From assembly GCF_000515215.1 (NCBI RefSeq), contig NZ_KI911557.1, positions 4,459,741 to 4,523,740 on the forward strand: 64,000 bases of DNA, in the 5' to 3' direction. This stretch comes from Methylomonas sp. 11b. Lineage in GTDB: Bacteria; Pseudomonadota; Gammaproteobacteria; Methylococcales; Methylomonadaceae. The notes beneath the pieces were generated by a model. The model was not told the origin of the DNA and did no database searches. It saw nothing but the letters and a program-made list of their open reading frames with translations. Shown here in pieces: positions 45,476 to 53,502 of this stretch; the first letter of the stretch is position 1, and each line of letters opens with the position of its first letter. Both the position numbers and the translations under genes were made by a program.

Positions 45476-47275
45476 TTGGATCAGCAAATTTTTCCGAAGG
45501 TGTTCATTAGCTATAGCCACGATACGTCAGAGCACAAGTCTGACATTCTGGCTTTGGCTTCTCGTCTGCGTAACGACGGCATCGATTGTGAGATCGATCA
45601 ATTTATCAATGGAGCTCCGCCAGAGGGCTGGATTCGCTGGATGGAGCGGCAAATAGAATGGGCTGAATTCGTGCTAGTGGTTTGTACAGAGAGTTATCTG
45701 CAACGATTCAAAGGCGAAGATAGACTGGGCGGAAGGGGCGTAAATTTCGAGGGTTTACTGATCAGCCAAACGTTGTACGATGATTTTTTGGAAAATACCA
45801 AGTTTCTGCCGGTGATTCCGGAACACGGCAGTATCGACCATGTTCCATTGATCCTAAAACGTGGTTCAACTTATAAAATCAATTCCGATTATGAAAGACT
45901 CTGCCGGGTTTTGACCAAACAACCTGAGGTTGTAAAACCACCCATCGGTAAGCGGATGGTTTTACCTCCGATCAACCATAGAGCAGAAATTGATCGGGTA
46001 TCAATTGAAAAGATCCAAATCACAGCTGCCAATCAACCAGTTAACGAAATTGGTCAACAAAGCAGGGGAAAACTAATCAATAATCTGGCTGCTCAGTTTC
46101 AACGCCCTGAATTGCTGACACTGATTACCGAATTCGTCGAGCTCATTGATGATCATTTCGATACTGCCTTTTCCAGCCATCAAACCGACTACAAACACTT
46201 TGCAACCTATTTAGTCAACCAAGCGGATGATGAGCGGCGTAGGCGGCAAGTTTTAATTTTGCTGGACGCACTTGATGCGATCAAAGATAAATCTAGTGTG
46301 TCGGAAGCAGAAACTTTATTGGCTTATTTGCTACACACATTGATTCGAAAGGACGAAGTCAACGCTGATCGCATCAACCGCGTACCGTTTAATTATTCGG
46401 AAACTCTGGATTTATTCTCGGCGAGTCGCAATAACCAAGCGCTGATTCCGGATTATGGGAATGATGAATTTACCAATGGCAGACAGAAGTCGGATATTTA
46501 CGACCACAGCCATTATCAACCGCCGAGTGGGCATTGGGATAAAGAACGCGTATGTCGGGAAATAGCTAAAGACTTATTACGTAGTCTTGCCGATCCAAAT
46601 GCGGATAGCGACAACGCAGTGACTTTGTTGTCGAGTCGCCTGCGTGCTTACGACACCAATCCTCAAAATCGACCCATCAAAGGCATCCGCATCCACCAAA
46701 GCAGTTTGGATAAACATCCTTTGGCAAACAACGAAATCGCTGAATATTTTCTCAGCAAAATCGGCCGCTATTTGCCGGTATTTGTATACGGCGACGTCGG
46801 TTCAGGTGATGAAAAGGATTATCTTTACGTCAGCGAAGACGATATTCGCGGCATGTTGGTTGAGCGCATAGCGCCTTACCGAACCGGTCACGAAGCCATC
46901 GCAACTCAACAAAAGGAAACCAGTATGAGCCATCAAACCACTTCGCCGATTACCGTCAATGTGGTTAACAATAGTCCCGGTACTGCTATTGGAAACAATA
47001 TCACCCAAACCATCGAAAGCAGCACCAAGCAATCACTAGCTGACCAACTGGAACGCCTTAAAAACGCTGCTGATGAGGATGAAAGCATAGAAAGAAAACC
47101 ATATGCGGAGATTCTAGCCGCCACAGAAACCCTGAAAACCGAAATTGCCAAACCGCAAGCCGACAAGTTGACCCTTGCCAACGCTGCAAAAACGCTGGAA
47201 GGTTTCAAAAATGTTGCCAGCATTGCCGGCAGCATCGAAAAGCTTAGCCAACTCTTGATTCCCCTGATCAGTTGA
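45476..47275 (+). CDS. SEFIR-domain protein of conflict-type cluster
   Basis: 599 residues from the TTG at 45476, which has AGGGA seven bases ahead; another TTG six bases earlier is too close to that site. A SEFIR domain (a TIR-like fold) covers about residues 5-145: KVFISYSHDTSEHKSDILAL, EIDQFINGAPPEGW, ERQIEWAEFVLVVCTESYL. The middle region (about 185-470) is helical and unrecognised. A Ser/Asn/Gly-rich linker (TVNVVNNSPGTAIGNNITQ) precedes a C-terminal helical bundle of about 95 residues. SEFIR and TIR domains mediate signalling or act as effectors in bacterial conflict systems. It is followed six bases later by the MoxR-type ATPase gene. Confidence 0.82.
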   Translation: MDQQIFPKVFISYSHDTSEHKSDILALASRLRNDGIDCEIDQFINGAPPEGWIRWMERQIEWAEFVLVVCTESYLQRFKGEDRLGGRGVNFEGLLISQTLYDDFLENTKFLPVIPEHGSIDHVPLILKRGSTYKINSDYERLCRVLTKQPEVVKPPIGKRMVLPPINHRAEIDRVSIEKIQITAANQPVNEIGQQSRGKLINNLAAQFQRPELLTLITEFVELIDDHFDTAFSSHQTDYKHFATYLVNQADDERRRRQVLILLDALDAIKDKSSVSEAETLLAYLLHTLIRKDEVNADRINRVPFNYSETLDLFSASRNNQALIPDYGNDEFTNGRQKSDIYDHSHYQPPSGHWDKERVCREIAKDLLRSLADPNADSDNAVTLLSSRLRAYDTNPQNRPIKGIRIHQSSLDKHPLANNEIAEYFLSKIGRYLPVFVYGDVGSGDEKDYLYVSEDDIRGMLVERIAPYRTGHEAIATQQKETSMSHQTTSPITVNVVNNSPGTAIGNNITQTIESSTKQSLADQLERLKNAADEDESIERKPYAEILAATETLKTEIAKPQADKLTLANAAKTLEGFKNVASIAGSIEKLSQLLIPLIS

Positions 47276-47281
47276 CATTTT

Positions 47282-48286
47282 ATGACCAACATCAAGCACC
47301 CAGACCCCATCACCTATTATCTACCCGCCGTCGGTACCTGGCCCGCCAGTCATTATTTGCTGGATGGTCGTTGCCAGGATGCGATTCAGTTAGCGCAAGC
47401 CAGCGGTCGGCCCTTGCTGGTGCGTGGATTGCCAGGCACCGGTAAAAGTGATCTGGCGCGGGCGGCGGCAGAGTTTCTGCAGCGGGCGTTTGTCTACGAA
47501 GTTGTCACCGCACGTAGCGAACCACAAGATTTACTGTGGCGTTTCGATGCCGTAGCAAGGCTGGCCGATGCCCAGGCACAACAAAAAGAGCGTGCCCAAG
47601 ACATTCGCCATTATATTGTTCCCGGCGCTTTATGGTGGGCGATTGATTGGCAACGTGCCGAACAATGGCAAAATGATTTTAAAGTTCACGCACAACGTCC
47701 AGATGCAAAACTGCAAGATCAAAAAAGCCAGGCTATCGATCAACAGCAACGTGCCCAAACCAAAGGTTGTGTCTTGCTACTCGACGAAATCGACAAGGCG
47801 GACAGCGAATTACCCAACAGTCTGCTGGAGGTACTGGCCAACAGTGGTTTTCGCTTGCCCTGTGCCGAAGCTTACGAAATCAAAGCTAGCCAGTGCAAAC
47901 CGTTAATTATCATCACCACCAACGAAGATCGCGAACTACCCGCCGCTTTCATACGCCGCTGTTTGGTTTTACCTTTGGCTGCCGGTGATGATTTTCAACT
48001 ATGGATCAAAGATCGTGCGCGCAGTCATTACCGTGATCCCGAACTTGAGCCGGATGACGATGGTCGTCCGGCAATGGCTCAAGCCATCCTCGATCAAGCC
48101 GCAAAAATATTGATGGAAGACCGGCAGCAATTGCGCGGCGAGGCGCATTTACCGGGATTGGCGGAATACCTGGATTTACTGCGCGGCCTGCATCAGCTGG
48201 CACCGGACGATCCGCATACACAGCAAGTTTGGTTGGAGCGGATATGCGCATTTGCCTACCGTAAGAGCGCCTCGTTAACCGGCTAG
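47282..48286 (+). CDS. MoxR-type AAA+ ATPase of conflict-type cluster
   Basis: 334 residues. Walker A is GLPGTGKS (49-56), Walker B is VLLLDEIDKADSELPN, and sensor 1 is IIITTNEDRELPAAF; the arginine finger region is IRRCLVLPL. This is the MoxR/RavA-like branch, which usually works with a vWA-domain partner. Here the next gene, four bases downstream, encodes a vWA-like protein, so the two form the standard MoxR-vWA pair. It could load or activate the partner protein. The gene is tightly spaced in the operon. Confidence 0.88.
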   Translation: MTNIKHPDPITYYLPAVGTWPASHYLLDGRCQDAIQLAQASGRPLLVRGLPGTGKSDLARAAAEFLQRAFVYEVVTARSEPQDLLWRFDAVARLADAQAQQKERAQDIRHYIVPGALWWAIDWQRAEQWQNDFKVHAQRPDAKLQDQKSQAIDQQQRAQTKGCVLLLDEIDKADSELPNSLLEVLANSGFRLPCAEAYEIKASQCKPLIIITTNEDRELPAAFIRRCLVLPLAAGDDFQLWIKDRARSHYRDPELEPDDDGRPAMAQAILDQAAKILMEDRQQLRGEAHLPGLAEYLDLLRGLHQLAPDDPHTQQVWLERICAFAYRKSASLTG

Positions 48287-48290
48287 CCCG

Positions 48291-50957
48291 ATGCTCTCCG
48301 ACAACTCAAGCAAAGCCGCGCTCGGGCGCGCCCATTTGTTGCAAATGCTTGTGGATCATGCGGACGCCGGCAGCGAAAGGCAGATGGCGCTGGCGGACGT
48401 CCTTGGTTTCGATTTTTCTTCGAAAATTGGTCAGTTAAAGCCAGAGCAGGGCGTGACCGAGTTGACTAGCCAGTTGCCAGGGTTTACATCGCAAACCGGC
48501 ACGCCAAGATTGCCGCGCGGCCTTTTCCGCCCGCTGCATGCGCAATATTTGCAAGTCGCCGCCAGTGAAGAACAGTGGCAGAACCCCGCGTCTCTGGCCA
48601 ACTACGGCGTGTTAAGCGACGACGACCAGCTGCCTTGGGACGAAGCGGCCTGCGTTCCACCCTTTCAGCCGCTGGTACCCTGGACACGACTGTGGCCGCG
48701 TTTGCATCAGACCGTCTCGCAACGCCATAAAGCCAGCGTGGATGTCGCGGGGCTCACCGAGCTATTAGCGCAAGCCAAATGGGTTCAGCGACTGCCCCGG
48801 CAGACCCGGCAAACCTGGCCAGCTAAAGTGCATTTAATTCTGGATTTTTCCGACCGCCTGACCCCTTACTGGGATGACTGGCATTGGCTGGCAGACAATC
48901 TAAGTAAATTGCTCAAAGATCGCCTGCTGGTGTCGGTACTATATCGGTCGGATGCGACCGCCTTGCATAGTTATTCATCGCCGCAAACTCGGCCCTGGCC
49001 GCAGCCAAATAGCCACCAAACCCTATTGATAGCCAGCGACTTGGGTATGCTGGATAACGCCAGGCCCTATGCCCGGCAAATCTGGCAGCACCGCTTACAG
49101 ACTTTTCGCCGGCAGGGTATACCCTGTTTGGTGGCCGCACCGTTGGCGTACAGCCAATTGCTGGCGGAAGCGGCCAACCTCTTGCCGTTGCTTCGTCTTA
49201 GTTCGGATAGCAGTTTGCGACCGGTGGCTAAACTGTCGCCTTTGCATCAGGCCAACGTCTACGGTGACGACGATCTAGCCTACCGCGTGTTGCTGACCCT
49301 GCTGGCGATGGCGACGCGCGCGGAACCGGCCTTATTGCGGGCTCTGCGTCTTAGCTTGCCGATGCAGGCCGATAATGCCGGATTGGAAGGTGCGGTCTGG
49401 CTGGATGCCCGATTGAACACCTCAGCCGGCGCCTGTGCGGTCAACGAAGCGGTGGCGGCCGAATGGCAGCGAGCGTTTTCTGCGCTCGATGCCGCTTTGC
49501 AGCAACAGCTGTTGGCCTGTCTGCGCCGGTATCATGCCGGCTTGCCGCAAATGATCCATCATGAAGAAACCTTGCTGTGGTCCAGCCGAGTGAATCCCGA
49601 ATTGGCAAAGTCGGAACACGGCCATGCGCAAGAGGCTCGCGGGTTTTTTCATAAACTGACCCAAAGCTTGCAAGAAGACGACAGTGGCCAATACCATCGC
49701 GCCGCCCGGCATTTGCTGCTGAACATGGCCGACCACCACTTGCAGCATACCGCCGTCAGCCTGTCCGGCGAGGCTTACCTGAATCGGCTGTCGGTTGCCG
49801 TCAGCCGCAACCGGCCTATGGATACCCAGCCCTTGCCGGTTGGTCTGGATTGGGCTGCTTGGCTGCAAAGCCAGCCGGATATTCCGCCACAGTCGGTCAA
49901 CTTGTTGCAACACCAAGATGGCGCGCTAGTTATCGACCATACGGATTTTCAAATAGAACTGGGCTGGCAACGTTTGCTAACCTTGAAACTGGATCGGCAG
50001 GTGTTGCTTTGGTCGGTGCAAAAGGCCGGGCAAACATTGCATTATCGGCCCTGGCATTGGCTGCAGCAGCCAGTGCTGGCCGATCCGCTGTTGCAATCTG
50101 TGGCCTTGCCATTGAGCCAATTGCATGCCGGGGACCTCTGGCTGCACACCGGCCGCCAGCAAATCTGTTTGAATCAACTGGTGGCGCCGGCTTGGGCCAA
50201 GGAATGGGGTGTCGATCGCTTTGGCTTGTATGCCGATTTGAGCTTTCGCTCTGTGACGCAGCGCTTTCGCTGGATAGAGCCTGGCAGTTTTATGATGGGT
50301 TCACCTACTTCGGAGATAGAGAGATATGATGACGAAGTACAGCACGCAGTGACGCTGACAAAGGGATTTTGGTTGGCCGATACGGCTTGTACTCAACTTT
50401 TCTGGCAAACGGTGATGGGTGAGAATCCCAGCAGTCTTAACGACGATCCCCGGAAACCCGTTGAGACGGTTAGCTGGGATGACGTTCAGCAATTCATAGA
50501 AGTCCTAAATCGGCAAACGGCCTCGCTGAACTCTCGCCTGCCGAAAGAAGCCGAATGGGAATACGCCTGCCGGGCAGGCACGGAAACGCCGTTCAGTTTC
50601 GGAGTCAACATTACCCCGCAGCAAGTCAACTATTACGGTGATCGGCCGTATGCCAACGGCGAAGAAGGTGAATACCGTGGTACCACGATGGCGGTGAAAA
50701 GCCTGCCGGCCAATGCCTGGGGATTGTTCGAAATGCACGGGAATGTCTGGGAATGGTGCCAGGACGGTTGGCAGGAGACTTTGGGCAGCGAGCCAATGAC
50801 CGATCCGCTGTTTGATTTGCAGGATCTAGACCTTGACCGCGTGATGCGCGGCGGCAGCTGGATCACTATCGGCCGGGAAGTACGTTCCGCTTTCCGTGGC
50901 AGGTACCAGTCAGGCAACAGTGATGTCGAAATCGGTTTCCGTCTTGCCCTAGGTTGA
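48291..50957 (+). CDS. vWA-like protein with C-terminal FGE/C-lectin-fold domain
   Basis: 888 residues. The N-terminal part (about 1-175) is unassigned. A vWA-like fold starts at about 179 (VHLILDFSDRLTPYW, a degenerate DxSxS metal site) and includes TLLIASDLGML; it resembles the SAV_2336/VMAP type of vWA-MoxR-associated proteins. A helical region follows. From residue 635 the C-terminus is a formylglycine-generating-enzyme (SUMF1/EgtB) domain: WIEPGSFMMGSP, RLPKEAEWEYACRAGT, GLFEMHGNVWEW, RGGSW, IGFRLALG. The paired cysteines that make formylglycine are missing from the RGGSW-downstream segment, so it probably binds a ligand rather than oxidises cysteine. The FGE domain is duplicated in the next gene. 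Confidence 0.82.
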   Translation: MLSDNSSKAALGRAHLLQMLVDHADAGSERQMALADVLGFDFSSKIGQLKPEQGVTELTSQLPGFTSQTGTPRLPRGLFRPLHAQYLQVAASEEQWQNPASLANYGVLSDDDQLPWDEAACVPPFQPLVPWTRLWPRLHQTVSQRHKASVDVAGLTELLAQAKWVQRLPRQTRQTWPAKVHLILDFSDRLTPYWDDWHWLADNLSKLLKDRLLVSVLYRSDATALHSYSSPQTRPWPQPNSHQTLLIASDLGMLDNARPYARQIWQHRLQTFRRQGIPCLVAAPLAYSQLLAEAANLLPLLRLSSDSSLRPVAKLSPLHQANVYGDDDLAYRVLLTLLAMATRAEPALLRALRLSLPMQADNAGLEGAVWLDARLNTSAGACAVNEAVAAEWQRAFSALDAALQQQLLACLRRYHAGLPQMIHHEETLLWSSRVNPELAKSEHGHAQEARGFFHKLTQSLQEDDSGQYHRAARHLLLNMADHHLQHTAVSLSGEAYLNRLSVAVSRNRPMDTQPLPVGLDWAAWLQSQPDIPPQSVNLLQHQDGALVIDHTDFQIELGWQRLLTLKLDRQVLLWSVQKAGQTLHYRPWHWLQQPVLADPLLQSVALPLSQLHAGDLWLHTGRQQICLNQLVAPAWAKEWGVDRFGLYADLSFRSVTQRFRWIEPGSFMMGSPTSEIERYDDEVQHAVTLTKGFWLADTACTQLFWQTVMGENPSSLNDDPRKPVETVSWDDVQQFIEVLNRQTASLNSRLPKEAEWEYACRAGTETPFSFGVNITPQQVNYYGDRPYANGEEGEYRGTTMAVKSLPANAWGLFEMHGNVWEWCQDGWQETLGSEPMTDPLFDLQDLDLDRVMRGGSWITIGREVRSAFRGRYQSGNSDVEIGFRLALG
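50193..50957 (+). repeat. FGE domain copy 1, ending in variable-region-like segment
   Basis: This part of the vWA/FGE gene (residues 635-888) aligns end to end with 51980-52756. Long blocks are identical in protein sequence (for instance KSLPANAWGL and EMHGNVWEWCQD). The last part, 50847-50957, keeps the R-GG-W-G-V-RSA-R-R-Q-IGFRLALG framework while residues between differ. See the matching copy 2. Confidence 0.8.
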
Positions 50958-50978
50958 AGGCGCTTTCTGGCAGGCACA

Positions 50979-51000
50979 ACTCCGGACGGACAGCCGGAGT
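50979..51000 (+). other. Hairpin just downstream of FGE copy 1
   Basis: Stem ACTCCGG / CCGGAGT (50979-50985 with 50994-51000) with an eight-base loop, 21 bases after the stop codon. It may be a weak terminator. Its position also recalls the hairpin found after variable regions of diversity-generating retroelements, though nothing else confirms this. Confidence 0.45.
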
Positions 51001-51058
51001 GGAACGCAGGCGGTCAGGCCGGAGACGGTGACAATAAATTTTCAGGAAGGCAGTCATC

Positions 51059-51133
51059 ATGAAAACATCAGTTTTTCGGTTCCAACTCTCATGGCTGAAT
51101 GTTATGCGCGCAGAACTTACCATGACGCTTTGA
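51059..51133 (+). CDS. Possible 24-residue peptide gene
   Basis: ATG at 51059 preceded by CAGGAAGG eight bases upstream, a good ribosome binding site. The product begins MKTSVFRFQLSW and ends ELTMTL. It ends 12 bases before the sigma-54/FGE gene and may serve as a leader peptide coupling its translation. No family is recognised. Confidence 0.3.
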   Translation: MKTSVFRFQLSWLNVMRAELTMTL

Positions 51134-51145
51134 GAGGTTTTATCG

Positions 51146-52756
51146 ATGAGTCACTTTAACGCCATTCTCGGTCAATCGCCGGAAATACATGTATTAATCC
51201 GAAGCGCCCGTATAGTTGCGGCCACCGACGTCACTGTTTTGATCAAGGGTGAAACCGGTACCGGGAAGGAGTTGCTTGCTGCTGCCATTCAGCAAGAAAG
51301 CCCCCGCGCCAACCAAACTTTCATTACTCTAAATTGCGCCGCTATGCTGGAAGGTCTGACGGAAGTCGAATGGGAGTCCGAACTGTTCGGCCACATTAAG
51401 GGCGCATTCACCGGCGCAATTAGCAATAAGCAGGGTCTGATTCAAGCGGCCGACGGCGGCACGTTGTTTTTCGACGAAATCAATTCTTTACCGCTATTCA
51501 TTCAACCTAAAGTGCTGCGTTTTTTGGAGACAGGCGAATGCTTGGCGGTGGGCGACACCAACTTCTACAGTGTTAATGTCAGAGTCATTGCCGCCACCAA
51601 TACCGATCTAAACCAGCAAGTCGCCAACGGCACTTTTCGCCGAGATTTGTATTTCCGTTTGAATGTCGTGCCGTTGGAATTACCGCCGCTACGCCAACGG
51701 AAGGAAGACATCCCGCTACTGGCCGATCACTTTTTGGCGGACTTCGCCGAACTCCACAATTGGCAAGCACCGGTTCTCAGTCATCAGGCGATTAAATTAC
51801 TGCGCGACTACGCTTGGCCAGGCAATATTCGCGAGTTGCGTGATTTGTGCGAGCGTTTGAATATCCTGTTTCCCGGCACAGTCATTGAGCAGGAAAACTT
51901 GCCGGTCGAATTCAGACCCGCACTTTCATCTTTTATTTCGATTTCACCAAAGCTACTACCCGAGAAGTTTCCTCCCTCCTGGGCCAGGGCTTGGGGCGAA
52001 GACACATTTGGCTTGTTTGCCGAGTTGCACTACCAAGGGTGTGTTCAACGCTTTCGTTGGATTTTGCCAGGCAGTTTTTGGATGGGTTCGCCGCCGGGCG
52101 AGCCGGACCGCGAGCCTTGGAATGAAAGCAAAGAAACTTGGCACCTGGTTACCCTGACCAAGGGTTTTTGGCTGGCTGATACCGCATGTACCCAAGGCTT
52201 ATGGGAGTCTGTGATGAGGGAGAATCCCAGCCGTTTTAACGACGATTCCCAAAAACCCGTTGAAATGGTCAGTTGGTATGAGGTTCAGCAATTTATTGAC
52301 ACCCTGAGCCGGCAAACCGCTGTATTGCATGCTCGTCTGCCGAGCGAAGCTGAATGGGAATACGCCTGCCGGGCCGGCACCGAATCAGCATTCAGTTTCG
52401 GGGACTACATTACCCCGCGGCAAGTTAATTATAACGGCGACCTTCCCTACGCCGGCGGCGAAAAAGGCGAATACCGCCAAACCACCGTGGAGGTGAAAAG
52501 CTTGCCTGCCAACGCGTGGGGCCTGTACGAAATGCATGGCAATGTCTGGGAATGGTGCCAAGATGTCGGGTTGGCTGATTTGGGCAGGAACGATGTAGCT
52601 GATCCGCTGTTCGATCTGTCGGATCAAGACCGTGACCGCGTGTTGCGGGGTGGCGGTTGGTACTCTCAGGGTAGGCTCGTGCGTTCCGCGATTCGTATTA
52701 GGCGCCAGCCAGACTACCGTATCTACGATATTGGTTTTCGTCTTGCCCTGGGTTGA
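51146..52756 (+). CDS. Sigma-54-type AAA+ domain fused to FGE/C-lectin-fold domain
   Basis: 536 residues. Residues 1-265 are a complete bacterial enhancer-binding AAA+ domain: Walker A GETGTGKE (35-42), sigma-54 contact loop GAFTGA (86-91), Walker B LFFDE (107-111), arginine finger region FRRDLYFRLN and the WPGNIRELRDL motif. There is no N-terminal sensor domain and no Fis-type helix-turn-helix. From about residue 279 the C-terminus is an FGE-like domain closely similar to that of the preceding gene, again without the catalytic cysteine pair. It could activate sigma-54 RNA polymerase from solution in response to a ligand bound by the FGE domain, or use the ATPase for another purpose. The fusion is unusual. 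Confidence 0.85.
   Translation: MSHFNAILGQSPEIHVLIRSARIVAATDVTVLIKGETGTGKELLAAAIQQESPRANQTFITLNCAAMLEGLTEVEWESELFGHIKGAFTGAISNKQGLIQAADGGTLFFDEINSLPLFIQPKVLRFLETGECLAVGDTNFYSVNVRVIAATNTDLNQQVANGTFRRDLYFRLNVVPLELPPLRQRKEDIPLLADHFLADFAELHNWQAPVLSHQAIKLLRDYAWPGNIRELRDLCERLNILFPGTVIEQENLPVEFRPALSSFISISPKLLPEKFPPSWARAWGEDTFGLFAELHYQGCVQRFRWILPGSFWMGSPPGEPDREPWNESKETWHLVTLTKGFWLADTACTQGLWESVMRENPSRFNDDSQKPVEMVSWYEVQQFIDTLSRQTAVLHARLPSEAEWEYACRAGTESAFSFGDYITPRQVNYNGDLPYAGGEKGEYRQTTVEVKSLPANAWGLYEMHGNVWEWCQDVGLADLGRNDVADPLFDLSDQDRDRVLRGGGWYSQGRLVRSAIRIRRQPDYRIYDIGFRLALG
51980..52756 (+). repeat. FGE domain copy 2, ending in variable-region-like segment
   Basis: Residues 279-536 of the sigma-54/FGE protein, paralogous to 50193-50957. 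The terminal segment 52646-52756 shares the invariant framework with copy 1. The residues that differ in copy 2 are largely encoded by codons ending in C or T (TAC, TCT, ATT, CGC, TAC, ATC, TAC, GAT), as expected if they derived from AAC or AAT by change of the first two bases. Silent third-base differences between the copies argue against recent copying from one template. Confidence 0.8.
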
Positions 52757-52813
52757 AGTAGGTAAGCGGACGTAAGGACAGGCCTAGCAGAGTTTGTACT
52801 CAGGATGGACATG

Positions 52814-53086
52814 TCATTTATCAGCAGGATGTATCTGACATTGTTCCGGTTTGCCGTCCTTATACGCCGCCGATATACCGCCCGGACCAGTGGCGCCGGT
52901 GATTAGCAGATAGGCTTGGCCGTCGATACATACCTTATGTAAACGCCAGGTTTGGATCTGGCCTTGAATATTGATGTGCTCCAGGCTTATCTCTTCCAGT
53001 GGCAACGATCTCGCCTCCGGTGGCGGCAGGGCGTTGGCGGTGGCTGCTGCAATGCTTATCAATAAACCGAAAATAAACTGCTGCAT
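52814..53086 (-). CDS. Small secreted protein, unknown function
   Basis: 90 residues with an N-terminal signal peptide (MQQFIFGLLISIAAATANA). The mature part is about 70 residues with two cysteines (KVCIDGQAYLLI and PEQCQIHP) likely forming a disulfide. The WRLHKVCIDGQAYLLITGATGPGG pattern looks like a small conserved proteobacterial envelope protein; I cannot name the family. It is convergent with the sigma-54/FGE gene. GGAG in AGGAGAAAAAT precedes its start. Confidence 0.72.
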   Translation of the reverse strand: MQQFIFGLLISIAAATANALPPPEARSLPLEEISLEHINIQGQIQTWRLHKVCIDGQAYLLITGATGPGGISAAYKDGKPEQCQIHPADK

Positions 53087-53452
53087 ATTTTTCTCCTGTG
53101 TGTTTTAGGGGCCAGCACCGCTTCAGGGCGACTGTATCAATGTTACTCGATGAACCGAAAGCTTTCGAAATTATGGTCAGAGCAGGGTAATTGGGACGCT
53201 AGGGACTATTGCCGGCGGCAGCAGGTATTTTTCCACAGATTTAAGGGTGCGGCAGTCGTACAGTGACTATGCCGACATCACAGGGATTGGTGACAGGACT
53301 GATAGACGTTCGTTGCCGGTCGGATAGAAATAGGCCTTACTTTCTGGCTCTGGGCAGAAAATGGACCTTTCTGGTCACGAGCAATAGCACGTTGAATCAT
53401 CCTGCCTTAATGGTCGGTTTCAAGGCTGATCGGTTCGACTCGCGGTTTGGAG

Positions 53453-53470
53453 CCACCTTTTTACAGGTGG
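53453..53470 (+). promoter_or_regulatory. Hairpin just upstream of the GG-leader peptide gene
   Basis: Perfect six-bp stem CCACCT / AGGTGG (53453-53458 with 53465-53470), about 18 bases before the ribosome binding site AAAGGAG of the peptide gene. It may stabilise the mRNA or affect translation. No promoter could be assigned further upstream. Confidence 0.35.
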
Positions 53471-53502
53471 TAATTTTTCGATATTTCAAAGGAGCCAGTC
53501 AA

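Noticed and set aside
47328..47340. Possible att-site copy of the tRNA-Leu 3' end (GTCGGTACC)
   Set aside because: The match is only nine bases, lies within the MoxR coding region, and has no flanking integrase.
53263..53502. N-terminal extension of the GG-leader peptide (152-residue frame)
   Set aside because: No ribosome binding site there; the ATG at 53503 has AAAGGAG and gives a standard leader.
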